Source: Sphingomonas abietis
GTDB lineage: Bacteria > Pseudomonadota > Alphaproteobacteria > Sphingomonadales > Sphingomonadaceae
Length of the DNA: 64,000 nucleotides
Reading direction: 5' to 3'
NCBI RefSeq assembly: GCF_027625475.1
Contig: NZ_CP115174.1
Location: 1,178,001-1,242,000 of the forward strand
Shown here: piece by piece, positions 57,422 to 64,000 of the stretch
Layout: every line of letters starts with the position of its first letter
How positions within the stretch are numbered: position 1 is the stretch's first letter
The notes under the pieces: model-generated
Seen by the model: only the letters and a program-made list of their open reading frames with translations
What the model was told of the DNA's origin: nothing
Database searches by the model: none
Position numbers and translations under genes: made by a program

Positions 57422-58755
57422 GCCGCGGCCGTACCCTTGGGCGTTGCAACCTTCGCCAGCGCGTCTTCCACCGACATCTCGACCTTCTCGCCGGTCGCGC
57501 GGCGCTTCACCTCGACCACGCCCTTGGCGATGCCCTTGGGGCCGATGACGATCTGCCAGGGGATGCCGATCAGGTCCATCGTCGCGAACTTGGCGCCGCC
57601 GCGCTCGTCGCGATCGTCGTAGATCACTTCGACGCCGGCCGCCTGCAGCTTGGCGTAGAGATCGTCGGCCGCCTTGGCGCAGGCTTCGTCGTCCACGCGC
57701 ATGTTAATGATGCCGACCTGGTAGGGCGCCACCGCGTCCGGCCAGACGATGCCGTTGTCGTCGTGGCTCGCCTCGATGATCGCGCCCATCAGGCGGGAGA
57801 CGCCGATGCCGTAGCTGCCCATGTGCGGGATCACCTCGGCTCCGTCCGGCCCCTGCACGCGCAGGTTCATCGGCTTCGAATATTTCTCGCCGAAGTAGAA
57901 GATGTGGCCGACCTCGACGCCGCGCGACTGGCGGAGCTGGTCGCCCGCTGCCGCTTCGGAGACCATGTCGCGCTTCTCGTCGGTCGCGGCATAGTCGGCG
58001 GTATAGCCTGCGACGATGCTCTGGAGCCCCACGACATCCTCGAAGTCGACGGTCGACAATGCGGCCGGCTTCTCCCAATTGGCGTGGTAGAAGACCTCGC
58101 TCTCGCCGGTGGGGGCCAGCACGATGAACTCGTGGCTGAGATCGCCGCCGATCGGGCCGGTGTCGGCCTGCATCGGGATGGCGCGCAGCCCCATCCGCGC
58201 GAAGGTGTTCAGATAGGCGACAAACATCCGGTTGTAGCTGTGGCGCGCGCCGGCCTCGTCGATGTCGAACGAATAGGCGTCCTTCATCAGGAATTCGCGG
58301 CCGCGCATGATGCCGAAGCGGGGGCGCACCTCGTCCCGGAACTTCCACTGGATGTGATAGAGCGTGCGCGGCAGGTCGCGATAGCTGCGCGCCGAATCGC
58401 GGAAGATGGTGGTGATCATCTCCTCGTTGGTCGGCCCGTAAAGCATCTCGCGATCGTGGCGATCGGTGATCCGCAGCATCTCCGGCCCATAGGCATCGTA
58501 GCGCCCCGATTCGCGCCAGAGCTCGGCGGATTGCACCGTCGGCATCAGCATTTCGATCGCGCCGGCGCGATCCTGTTCCTCGCGGACGATCTGGGCGATC
58601 TTCTGGAGCACGCGGTTGCCGAGCGGCAGCCAGGCGTAGATGCCGGCGGCGGTCTGCCGGATCAGGCCGGCACGGAGCATCAGCTTGTGGCTGATGATCT
58701 GGGCATCGGCGGGCGATTCCTTGAGAACCGGCAGGAAATGGCGGGAAAGGCGCAT
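57418..58755 (-). CDS. proS: Prolyl-tRNA synthetase, short alphaproteobacterial type
   Basis: A 445-residue class II synthetase, which is the short form lacking the about 180-residue INS editing domain found in the roughly 570-residue E. coli enzyme. Motif 1 region ([20 protein letters not shown]), motif 2 ([21 protein letters not shown]) and motif 3 ([14 protein letters not shown]) are visible, followed by the anticodon-binding domain. Such enzymes rely on trans-acting editing proteins, none of which is visible here. Its stop overlaps the permease start as ATGA (57418-57421). Confidence 0.95.
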   Translation of the reverse strand: MRLSRHFLPVLKESPADAQIISHKLMLRAGLIRQTAAGIYAWLPLGNRVLQKIAQIVREEQDRAGAIEMLMPTVQSAELWRESGRYDAYGPEMLRITDRHDREMLYGPTNEEMITTIFRDSARSYRDLPRTLYHIQWKFRDEVRPRFGIMRGREFLMKDAYSFDIDEAGARHSYNRMFVAYLNTFARMGLRAIPMQADTGPIGGDLSHEFIVLAPTGESEVFYHANWEKPAALSTVDFEDVVGLQSIVAGYTADYAATDEKRDMVSEAAAGDQLRQSRGVEVGHIFYFGEKYSKPMNLRVQGPDGAEVIPHMGSYGIGVSRLMGAIIEASHDDNGIVWPDAVAPYQVGIINMRVDDEACAKAADDLYAKLQAAGVEVIYDDRDERGGAKFATMDLIGIPWQIVIGPKGIAKGVVEVKRRATGEKVEMSVEDALAKVATPKGTAAA

Positions 58756-59072
58756 GATCGCTCGTCAGAATAGGGTACGGCCCACGGGATGAGGGCAGAG
58801 ACGCAAAGGCTCTATGCGGTGGGGCGGCGTGAGGCAACCTTACGGCTATGTTGCGGAATCGTCACACGACATGTCCATTCGTTGGCGCCGCTATCCAAGT
58901 CGGATGACAAGTCCATCTTTACCAACGTAAACAGGCTCCACGAAACGCAGGCAACCAAACGGCCGTGGTTCGGGGAGGGCAAAGGCCCCGCGGGTCCCTT
59001 TTCTGAGGGGGGAATGGAACCGCGAGCGGGCCGGAGCCAAAAAAGGGGGCTGACGAGCATTCGTCACGCGGG

Positions 59073-59100
59073 ACGCCCGGATCGGAAACGGTCCGGGCGT
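59073..59100 (+). terminator. Intrinsic-terminator-like hairpin in the 59-kb gap
   Basis: ACGCCCGGATCG (59073-59084) pairs over twelve positions, one a G-U, with CGGTCCGGGCGT (59089-59100) around a GAAA tetraloop, followed by TTCGATT. No ORF ends just upstream, so it could finish a small RNA read from the plus strand. Confidence 0.55.
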
Positions 59101-59110
59101 TTCGATTCCA

Positions 59111-59130
59111 ATATGTCCGTCATGACATAT
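59111..59130. promoter_or_regulatory. Operator-like inverted repeat
   Basis: ATATGTC (59111-59117) and GACATAT (59124-59130) are exact inverted repeats around a six-base spacer, in an AT-rich patch 73 bp upstream of the small proline-rich gene. The form suits a dimeric repressor or activator site. The cognate protein is unknown. Confidence 0.5.
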
Positions 59131-59203
59131 GGCGCAGACGGGATGTGCATCGGACCCCCGGCCGCTCCAAGGCGTTGGACCCTTTCCCAACAGGAGAGCT
59201 GCC

Positions 59204-59353
59204 ATGGCGACCCAGCCGCCCGAAACCGATCCGACGCTACCCATTGACGTGCCTGTGCCCGAACCCGTCGATCCGCCGGTGCCATCGCCGATCGACCCCG
59301 GCGTGCCGGACGTCGCGCCGAGCGAGCCGCTGCCGGCGACCGAGCCGATCTAA
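59204..59353 (+). CDS. Small proline-rich protein
   Basis: A 49-residue protein of extreme composition: over a third Pro, with Asp/Glu and Val, in a loose repeat (PIDVPVPEPVDPPVPSPIDP, then GVPDVAPSEPLPATEPI). It has no Cys, Lys, Arg or hydrophobic segment, so it is acidic and likely disordered. AGGAGAG six bases before the ATG at 59204 is one of the best ribosome sites in the window, arguing for real translation. No family is known to me. An operator-like dyad and a terminator hairpin lie upstream. Confidence 0.65.
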   Translation: MATQPPETDPTLPIDVPVPEPVDPPVPSPIDPGVPDVAPSEPLPATEPI

Positions 59354-59399
59354 ACGGCGCGGTAATCTTTCGCTAAGCTGGCGGTCGTAGGATCGGGCC

Positions 59400-59621
59400 A
59401 TGCTGCCGATCCGCAACAAGACGATCTTCAAGAGCCGCTGGTGGGCCTTGGCCTGGGCAGGCGGTATCTTGTGGTCTGCGGTCGATTTTGCCGGTACGCC
59501 GTCATCGCACAAGCCGGCCACAGCGGGTAATTCCGCCACGTCCGATGATGGCGATGCCGCCGGCGCACCGACGGCCGACGATATCGCCGGCGCCAAAGCG
59601 GCGATCAACGCCCTCGACTAA
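59400..59621 (+). CDS. Small single-TM protein
   Basis: A 73-residue protein with a basic N-terminus (MLPIRNKTIFKSRWW), one hydrophobic segment (about 14-30, WWALAWAGGILWSAVDFAG) and an acidic, low-complexity Ala/Asp tail (TSDDGDAAGAPTADDIAGAK). It has the form of a membrane-anchored small protein of unknown role. It follows the proline-rich gene by 46 bases and ends ahead of a good terminator. Confidence 0.55.
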   Translation: MLPIRNKTIFKSRWWALAWAGGILWSAVDFAGTPSSHKPATAGNSATSDDGDAAGAPTADDIAGAKAAINALD

Positions 59622-59654
59622 CGCGCACGATCCGGCGGAACCGCAAAAACAGCA

Positions 59655-59682
59655 AAAAGGCCGGCGGTGAGGCCGGCCTTTT
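59655..59682. terminator. Bidirectional intrinsic terminator
   Basis: AAAAGGCCGGC (59655-59665) and GCCGGCCTTTT (59672-59682) form a perfect 11-bp stem with an A run on one side and a T run on the other. It serves the small-ORF unit on plus and pyrG on minus. Confidence 0.85.
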
Positions 59683-59706
59683 CGGTATGGTCTTCTCAGG
59701 GACGCG

Positions 59707-61344
59707 TCAGACCAGGCGCGACTGCTTCAATGCGGCCTGCACGAAGCTGGCGAACAGCGGGTGCGGATCGAACGGCTTGCTCTTCAGTTCCGGGTGGAAC
59801 TGCACGCCGACGAACCAGGGATGGTCCGGCCGCTCGACGATCTCGGGCAACTGGCCATCGGGCGACATGCCGGAGAAGACCAGGCCGCCCTTTTCGAGCG
59901 CTTCCTTGTAATGGATGTTCACTTCGTAGCGATGGCGGTGGCGCTCGCTGATCGCGGTATCGCCATAGATGGTCGCGACATGGCTGTTGCCGGCGAGCGT
60001 CGCATCATAGGCGCCCAGCCGCATCGTGCCGCCGAGATCGCCGCCTTCCTCGCGCTTCTGGAGGCCCTCTTCGGTCATCCATTCGGTGATCAGGCCGACG
60101 ACGGGCTCGTCGGTCGGGCCGAATTCGGTGGTGGAGGCCTTCTCGATGCCCGCGGTGTTGCGCGCACCTTCGATGCACGCCATCTGCATTCCCAGGCAGA
60201 TGCCGAAATAGGGGACGTTGCGCTCGCGGGCGAACTTCACCGAGGCGATCTTGCCCTCGGAGCCGCGCTCGCCGAACCCGCCGGGAACGAGGATGGCGTG
60301 CATCGGCTCCAGCGCCGGCGCGATGTCCTTTTCCGGTCCCTCGAACAGCTCTGCGTCGAGCCACCGGATGTTCACCTTCACCCGGTTGGCGATGCCGCCA
60401 TGGACCAGCGCCTCGTGCAGCGACTTATAGGCGTCCTTCATGCCGGTATATTTGCCGACGACGCCGATCGTCACCTCGCCCTCGGGATTGGCGAGGCGGT
60501 CCTCGATATCGACCCAGCGGCGCAGCTCGGGCGCGGTCGCGTCGGGATCGATATCGAAGGCGCGCAGCACCTCGGCGTCGAGGCCCTCGGCATGATATTG
60601 CTGGGGCACGCCATAGATCGTCTCGGCGTCGAGCGCGGGGATCACGGCTTCGGGGCGCACGTTGCAGAACAACGCGATCTTGGCGCGTTCGGCGGCCGGC
60701 AGCGGCTGCTCGCAGCGGCAGACCAGCACGTCGGGCTGGATGCCGAGCGCGGTGAGATCGCGGACGCTGTGCTGGGTCGGCTTGGTCTTCAGTTCGCCGG
60801 CGGCCGCGATGTACGGCACCAGCGTCAGGTGGACGAAGATCGCGTTGCCGCGGCCGAGATCATTCTTGAGCTGGCGGATCGCCTCCATGAACGGCAGCGA
60901 TTCGATGTCGCCCACGGTGCCGCCAATCTCGCACAGCACGAAATCGAGATCGTCGACCGCGTTGCGGGCGAACTGCTTGATCGCGTCGGTCACGTGCGGG
61001 ATCACCTGCACGGTGGCGCCGAGATAGTCGCCGCGCCGTTCCTTGGCGATGATCGTCTGGTAGATGCGGCCCGAGGTGACATTGTCGCTCTGGCGCGACG
61101 GGACGCCGGTGAAGCGCTCATAATGGCCGAGATCGAGATCGGTCTCCGCGCCGTCGTCGGTCACATAGACTTCGCCATGCTGATAGGGCGACATCGTGCC
61201 CGGATCGACGTTCAGATAGGGATCGAACTTGCGGATGCGGACCCGATAGCCCCGCGCCTGGAGGAGTGCGGCGAGCGATGCCGCCATGAGACCCTTGCCC
61301 AGCGAGGAGACCACGCCGCCGGTGATGAAGATGAACCGCGCCAT
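59707..61344 (-). CDS. pyrG: CTP synthase
   Basis: A 545-residue enzyme aminating UTP to CTP with glutamine. The N-terminal synthase domain shows [20 protein letters not shown] (P-loop), [20 protein letters not shown] and [20 protein letters not shown]. The C-terminal amidotransferase domain has the Cys nucleophile in [18 protein letters not shown] and the His-x-Glu pair in [13 protein letters not shown]. It follows secG by 118 bp and ends at a terminator. Confidence 0.97.
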   Translation of the reverse strand: MARFIFITGGVVSSLGKGLMAASLAALLQARGYRVRIRKFDPYLNVDPGTMSPYQHGEVYVTDDGAETDLDLGHYERFTGVPSRQSDNVTSGRIYQTIIAKERRGDYLGATVQVIPHVTDAIKQFARNAVDDLDFVLCEIGGTVGDIESLPFMEAIRQLKNDLGRGNAIFVHLTLVPYIAAAGELKTKPTQHSVRDLTALGIQPDVLVCRCEQPLPAAERAKIALFCNVRPEAVIPALDAETIYGVPQQYHAEGLDAEVLRAFDIDPDATAPELRRWVDIEDRLANPEGEVTIGVVGKYTGMKDAYKSLHEALVHGGIANRVKVNIRWLDAELFEGPEKDIAPALEPMHAILVPGGFGERGSEGKIASVKFARERNVPYFGICLGMQMACIEGARNTAGIEKASTTEFGPTDEPVVGLITEWMTEEGLQKREEGGDLGGTMRLGAYDATLAGNSHVATIYGDTAISERHRHRYEVNIHYKEALEKGGLVFSGMSPDGQLPEIVERPDHPWFVGVQFHPELKSKPFDPHPLFASFVQAALKQSRLV

Positions 61345-61414
61345 GGGAACCGAGCCTTAGCGGTACGAATCGAGGAAGGGCAAGACAGGGACTCCTGTTA
61401 CGCGCACAAAGGAA

Positions 61415-61439
61415 CGCCCGCGCCGGGCTGGCGCGGGCG
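61415..61439 (-). terminator. Terminator-like hairpin downstream of secG
   Basis: On the minus strand CGCCCGCGCC pairs perfectly with GGCGCGGGCG and is followed by TTCCTTT. It lies 24 bases after the secG stop and could partly insulate pyrG from secG. Confidence 0.6.
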
Positions 61440-61462
61440 ATGAGGTTTTTCGGATCGGCGGT

Positions 61463-62134
61463 TTACTGCGGCGTCGCGCCGTTCGCGGGGGCGGCCGGCG
61501 TCGCGCCGTTCTCCGTTGCCGCGGCAGGCTTCGCGGCGGCGGGTGCCGGCGTCGCGGCCGGCGCCGTGCTCGCCGGCTTGCGGGCGATCGAGACGCCGCC
61601 GCCGATATTGCCGATATTCCCGATCGCCTTGTCGGCCTTGCTGGTGTCGATCTTCTTGATTTCGGCGGCCGGGCCGGCCTTGCGGAGCGTTTCGGCGTTG
61701 GCGCGCTCGGCGGCGGCCTGGGCCTTCAGCTGCTCGGGCGTCGGCGCCGGGGCAGGGGCGCCCGGCAGCATCGCGGCCGGATTGGCGCCCGGCGTCGCGG
61801 GGGCACCGGCCATCGGGATGCCCGGCAGCGGCGACCCGGTGGCGGCCGGCGCGGTGATCGGCGAGACCGGCCCCTGCGTCGCCAGGCTCGCATCGATCTT
61901 GCTGCTCGAATCGCGGTGCGAGGCGAGGGCGGCGATCAGGAAGGCCATCAGCACGAACACCGTCGCCAGCACCGCGGTGGCGCGGGTGAGGAAGTCGGCC
62001 GCGCCGCGTGCGCTCATCAGGCCGGCGGGGCCGCCGCCCATGCCGAGGCCGCCGCCTTCGGACTTCTGCATCAGGATGACGCCGACCAGCATCGCAGCGA
62101 TGATGGCGTGGATGACGAGCAGGAAGGTAATCAT
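61463..62134 (-). CDS. secG: Preprotein translocase subunit SecG with long C-terminal tail
   Basis: A 223-residue protein. The first 72 residues are canonical SecG: two helices (about 2-20 and 54-71) joined by the Gly-rich loop LMQKSEGGGLGMGGGPAGLM and SARGAADFLTR. The remaining 150 residues are a cytosolic or periplasmic tail rich in Ala, Pro and Gln (ITAPAATGSPLPGIPMAGAP), with a short basic helical stretch (TPEQLKAQAAAERANAETLR) in the middle. Such tails vary among alphaproteobacteria. SecG assists SecYE in export. It precedes pyrG, as in many relatives. Confidence 0.88.
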   Translation of the reverse strand: MITFLLVIHAIIAAMLVGVILMQKSEGGGLGMGGGPAGLMSARGAADFLTRATAVLATVFVLMAFLIAALASHRDSSSKIDASLATQGPVSPITAPAATGSPLPGIPMAGAPATPGANPAAMLPGAPAPAPTPEQLKAQAAAERANAETLRKAGPAAEIKKIDTSKADKAIGNIGNIGGGVSIARKPASTAPAATPAPAAAKPAAATENGATPAAPANGATPQ

Positions 62135-62391
62135 CGGGCGGCTGTCTCTTCGGCAGGTTCGAGGGCGCCCGAACGCGAAGCCCGGACGACAAGCGCCGCC
62201 CTCTAGCGCGTGGAGGCCGCGAGTTCAATGATCGGAGGGGCGATGATGGCCGAGACCATGATCGGGGCGGTGCGGCGGCGGCAGGTCCGGACGGGAAACC
62301 TGCGGGACATATGATGGATATGGCGATCCGGCCGGGGGCACCCTAGATGCGATGCACGCCGTCAGTGTCTCGCGGCGCGAACGGAGCAGTC

Positions 62392-62949
62392 ATGGCAAGA
62401 CGGATGGGATGGGTTGCAGGCGCCGCGGTCGCGCTGGTGCCGCTCTTGTGCGGAGCCGCCTCGCCGGCCGCGACTCAGGCCCCGCCCCAGGGGGGCACCA
62501 TCACGATCGAGGCCCACACCGCCGACGGCAGCGTCGATCCCGCGATGCCCGCCTTCGTGGGCGCGGCGACGGAGGCGCTCACCGACCGGGGCTTCACGAT
62601 CCTGGATAGCGCCGCCCACACCGCTTATGTCGCCGAGCTGATCGTCAGCCAGGCCGCCGTCGGCACCGGCATGGGCAGGGATCCGGATGCGGAGAAGGTC
62701 AGTGTCGGTGCGGGGCTGATGGTCCCGCTCTCGACGGGCAATTCCAACGTCATCACGCTGCGCCGGAGCCGGCTGGAGCTGCGTATCCACAAGCGTGGAG
62801 ACACCGGCGTCGTCTGGAGCGGGGCGGCCGTGACCGTCCGCCCGACCGGCTCGGCCAAGGGATCCAACGCGACTGTGGCGGCCGACCTCAGCGCGGCGTT
62901 GCTGCGCGGTTATCCGGCCGTGCCGGAGGATGTGGTCGGCGTGCCGTAG
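62392..62949 (+). CDS. Secreted protein of unknown function
   Basis: A 185-residue protein with a signal peptide (MARRMGWVAGAAVALVPLLC, cleaved near CGAASPAA; a Cys at residue 20 leaves a lipoprotein possible). The mature part is mixed alpha/beta with regular strands (GGTITIEAHTADGSVDPAMP, VITLRRSRLELRIHKRG, VVWSGAAVTVRP). No family motif is recognised. ATG 62392 is preferred because it gives a clean signal sequence. REP family B lies just downstream. Confidence 0.6.
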   Translation: MARRMGWVAGAAVALVPLLCGAASPAATQAPPQGGTITIEAHTADGSVDPAMPAFVGAATEALTDRGFTILDSAAHTAYVAELIVSQAAVGTGMGRDPDAEKVSVGAGLMVPLSTGNSNVITLRRSRLELRIHKRGDTGVVWSGAAVTVRPTGSAKGSNATVAADLSAALLRGYPAVPEDVVGVP

Positions 62950-62988
62950 GGCGGGTTCCGCCCCAAGAGGCGCCCCTTTGCCAAATCT

Positions 62989-63076
62989 CGTCACCCCGGA
63001 CTTGATCCGGGGGCCAGCTGCTTGGTTCCGGCTGGACCCGGAAGACGCTGGATCCCGGATCAAGTCCGGGATGACG
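62989..63076. repeat. REP-like palindromic element, family B (copy 1)
   Basis: Arms 62989-63011 (core CACCCCGGACTTGATCCGGG) and 63054-63076 (core CCCGGATCAAGTCCGGGATG) are near-perfect reverse complements around a 42-base centre. Each arm is itself partly palindromic at the CCGGA-TCCGG core. A related copy lies at 63785-63867. Confidence 0.82.
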
Positions 63077-63189
63077 TAAAATGGAATGACTGCTTCCGCC
63101 CAGAAGCGGACATTCGGAACGGTTCTTTCCGTCGCCGATAGCCGCCGCTCCGGCGCTATGATATTCGATCGCGGATGATCGGAGGGTCT

Positions 63190-63393
63190 ATGGGCGTGAT
63201 CGCATCTGTTGTTGCCGGGATAGCTGCGTTGATGATCATTGCCGTCGTTGACCTGTGGTCCGACCGCGTTCTGACACGCGCATTGCTCAAGCTCATGGGC
63301 CGCATTCCTCCATTTCGCCGGAATGGCTCCTATCGCTCGCAGGCAGCGCCGGAAAAGTATGCGGCGTTGCGGAGGAAAAGGGCTGGCGGCTAA
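63190..63393 (+). CDS. Small membrane protein
   Basis: A 67-residue protein with one N-terminal helix (MGVIASVVAGIAALMIIAVV) and a basic C-terminal tail (RVLTRALLKLMGRIPPFRRN, later ALRRKRAGG). GGAGG lies five bases before ATG 63190; the ATG at 63175 would include that site in the coding region. There is no family assignment. It lies between REP copies in a less densely coding stretch. Confidence 0.45.
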   Translation: MGVIASVVAGIAALMIIAVVDLWSDRVLTRALLKLMGRIPPFRRNGSYRSQAAPEKYAALRRKRAGG

Positions 63394-63471
63394 CGCCCCA
63401 GTCTTTGCCATCGAAGGCTTGGTTCGCGCTTCCCGATTGCGGACATCCTATCGAAGCGGCATCATCGTGGC

Positions 63472-63795
63472 ATGGGATTGATCGGAACGAGGCGCGCTCT
63501 GAAAATCGTGATCTGGCTCGCGATGGTCGCGGGACTAGCCGGTTGGCTGTGCATGTGGTTCACCGAAGAAGCGATATGGGCGACGCATCAGCCACACTGT
63601 GCAGACTTCGCCATGATCGAGTTGAAGGGCCGCAGTTATAAAACCTGCTCTTATCTGGCCACACGATACAGGGTCGGGGAATACTCGTTCATGGTTGCTT
63701 GGCTGATCATGGCAGCCGGTATTGTAGCGGGTCGTCGCCAAAGTCAGCCCCGGCCACCAAGCGATGCCGATCGGACGGGCTCCCCGTCATCCTGA
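63472..63795 (+). CDS. Small two-TM protein with lower GC than the window
   Basis: A 107-residue protein with two hydrophobic segments (about 11-29, LKIVIWLAMVAGLAGWLCMW, and 72-87) joined by a Cys-containing extracytoplasmic loop (HQPHCADFAMIELKGRSYKT, then C), so a disulfide is possible. The C-terminus overlaps a REP family B copy, which makes its last residues (TGSPSS) doubtful. Codon use is less GC-biased than in the core genes around it, suggesting recent acquisition or weak selection. Confidence 0.5.
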   Translation: MGLIGTRRALKIVIWLAMVAGLAGWLCMWFTEEAIWATHQPHCADFAMIELKGRSYKTCSYLATRYRVGEYSFMVAWLIMAAGIVAGRRQSQPRPPSDADRTGSPSS

Positions 63796-63867
63796 CGAAA
63801 GTCAGGATCCAGAGCCTCGGGTGTCCGCGATGGCGGCTCTGGATCCCGGATCAAGTCCGGGATGACG
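63785..63867. repeat. REP-like palindromic element, family B (copy 2)
   Basis: Arms 63785-63816 (CGTCATCCTGACGAAAGTCA, then GGATCCAGAGCC) and about 63836-63867 (GGCTCTGGATCCCGGATCAA onward) are imperfect reverse complements. The right arm matches the family B copy at 63054-63076. It overlaps the 3' end of the preceding small gene. Confidence 0.8.
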
Positions 63868-63922
63868 ACCAAAGAATGGCCGGTTCCCGCCACTTTACCC
63901 GTCCTTGACCCCGTAACGAAAA

Positions 63923-63946
63923 CGGCCGGGCATCGCTGCCCGGCCG
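63923..63946 (-). terminator. Intrinsic terminator for the gene entering from the right
   Basis: CGGCCGGGCA (63923-63932) and TGCCCGGCCG (63937-63946) form a perfect ten-bp stem. Read on minus it is followed by TTTTCGTT, a good U run, so it terminates the leftward gene at the window edge. Confidence 0.82.
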
Positions 63947-63974
63947 CTCTCCTGTCCCGGCCTTGCGGCAGAGA

Positions 63975-64000
63975 TCAGGCCTGGGTCTTCTTCGCCGCGG
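63975..64000 (-). CDS. C-terminal end of a leftward gene cut by the window
   Basis: On the minus strand the last codons read AAKKTQA and stop (TGA at 63977-63975), 29 bases ahead of an intrinsic terminator. A Lys/Ala-rich tail is typical of ribosome-associated or nucleic-acid-binding proteins, but eight codons do not allow identification. Confidence 0.45.

Larger units (their letters stand above)
58756..59203. other. 448-bp gap with no supported gene
   Basis: No reading frame here looks protein-like: the longest (58789-59247 on plus) has irregular composition and runs into the next gene in another frame. The stretch is less GC-rich than its surroundings. It contains a terminator-like hairpin (59073-59100), an operator-like dyad (59111-59130) and, upstream, G-rich and A-rich tracts around 59015-59048. 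It may carry an sRNA, the proS promoter (leftward) and the promoter of the small proline-rich gene. Confidence 0.5.

Noticed and set aside
58789..59247. 152-codon plus-strand frame in the large gap
   Set aside because: Composition is irregular, it reads through a terminator hairpin and overlaps the start of a better-supported small gene in another frame.
62150..62185. GGTTCGA-containing stretch upstream of secG considered as a tRNA T-arm
   Set aside because: No matching acceptor, D or anticodon stems could be found on either strand.

Overview
The window is GC-rich, gene-dense chromosomal DNA of an alphaproteobacterium, most likely a sphingomonad (order Sphingomonadales). The evidence is core-gene order (trpE-trpG-trpD-trpC-moaC-moeA-lexA next to comEC, gltX and gltA; nuoA-N followed by birA, coaX and rnj), alphaproteobacterial small domains (DUF2842, DUF1467), a GTTC-N7-GTTC LexA box, and two palindromic repeat families of the kind common in sphingomonads. 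No plasmid, phage, transposase, CRISPR array, rRNA or tRNA gene was found. Species was not determined.

Layout. 1-2.1 kb: the 3' end of qorB, then a leftward block of a small coiled-coil gene, zapA, a 6S RNA candidate, 5-formyl-THF cyclo-ligase and a DUF2842 gene. 2.3-8.1 kb: a rightward glycolytic block, gap-(MOSC)-pgk-(VOC)-fda-(membrane protein)-thiE-(membrane protein). 8.2-11.3 kb: an L,D-transpeptidase coupled to an M23 peptidase, then efp and suhB. 11.4-13 kb: a leftward GT39-type glycosyltransferase. 13.1-32.2 kb: the complete 14-subunit complex I operon nuoA-N with three extra coupled ORFs inside it, running on into birA, coaX, rnj and a DUF1467 gene. 32.5-38.6 kb: a poorly characterised block with a TipN-like two-TM coiled-coil protein, a degenerate nucleotidyltransferase/membrane fusion, a DUF2336-like protein and a histidine-kinase-like protein lacking the usual phospho-acceptor His. 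38.7-53.7 kb: gltA, gltX, comEC, lexA, moeA, moaC, trpC, trpD, trpG, a soluble chemoreceptor, trpE and ppiD, all leftward except comEC. 53.9-62.1 kb: tpiA, a second L,D-transpeptidase, lolD-lolC/E-proS, two small ORFs, pyrG and secG. 62.4-64 kb: small secreted or membrane proteins, repeats, and the last codons of a leftward gene.

The genes serve central carbon metabolism (gap, pgk, fda, tpiA, gltA), respiration (nuo), translation (efp, gltX, proS), RNA turnover (rnj), cofactor synthesis (thiE, birA, coaX, moaC, moeA, folate recycling), tryptophan synthesis, envelope biogenesis (lolCD, ppiD, secG, transpeptidases) and DNA-damage control (lexA). ATGA or GTGA stop/start overlaps join many neighbours, which suggests extensive translational coupling.

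Most worth a second look: birA has no ATG, GTG or TTG codon ahead of its active-site motif; the 32-39 kb block contains two enzyme-like proteins with missing key residues beside a polarity-factor-like protein; unrelated reading frames sit inside the nuo, glycolytic and trp operons; the order of tpiA, secG, pyrG and proS-lolCD suggests an inversion; and a 448-bp gap near 59 kb holds a terminator and an operator-like dyad but no convincing gene.
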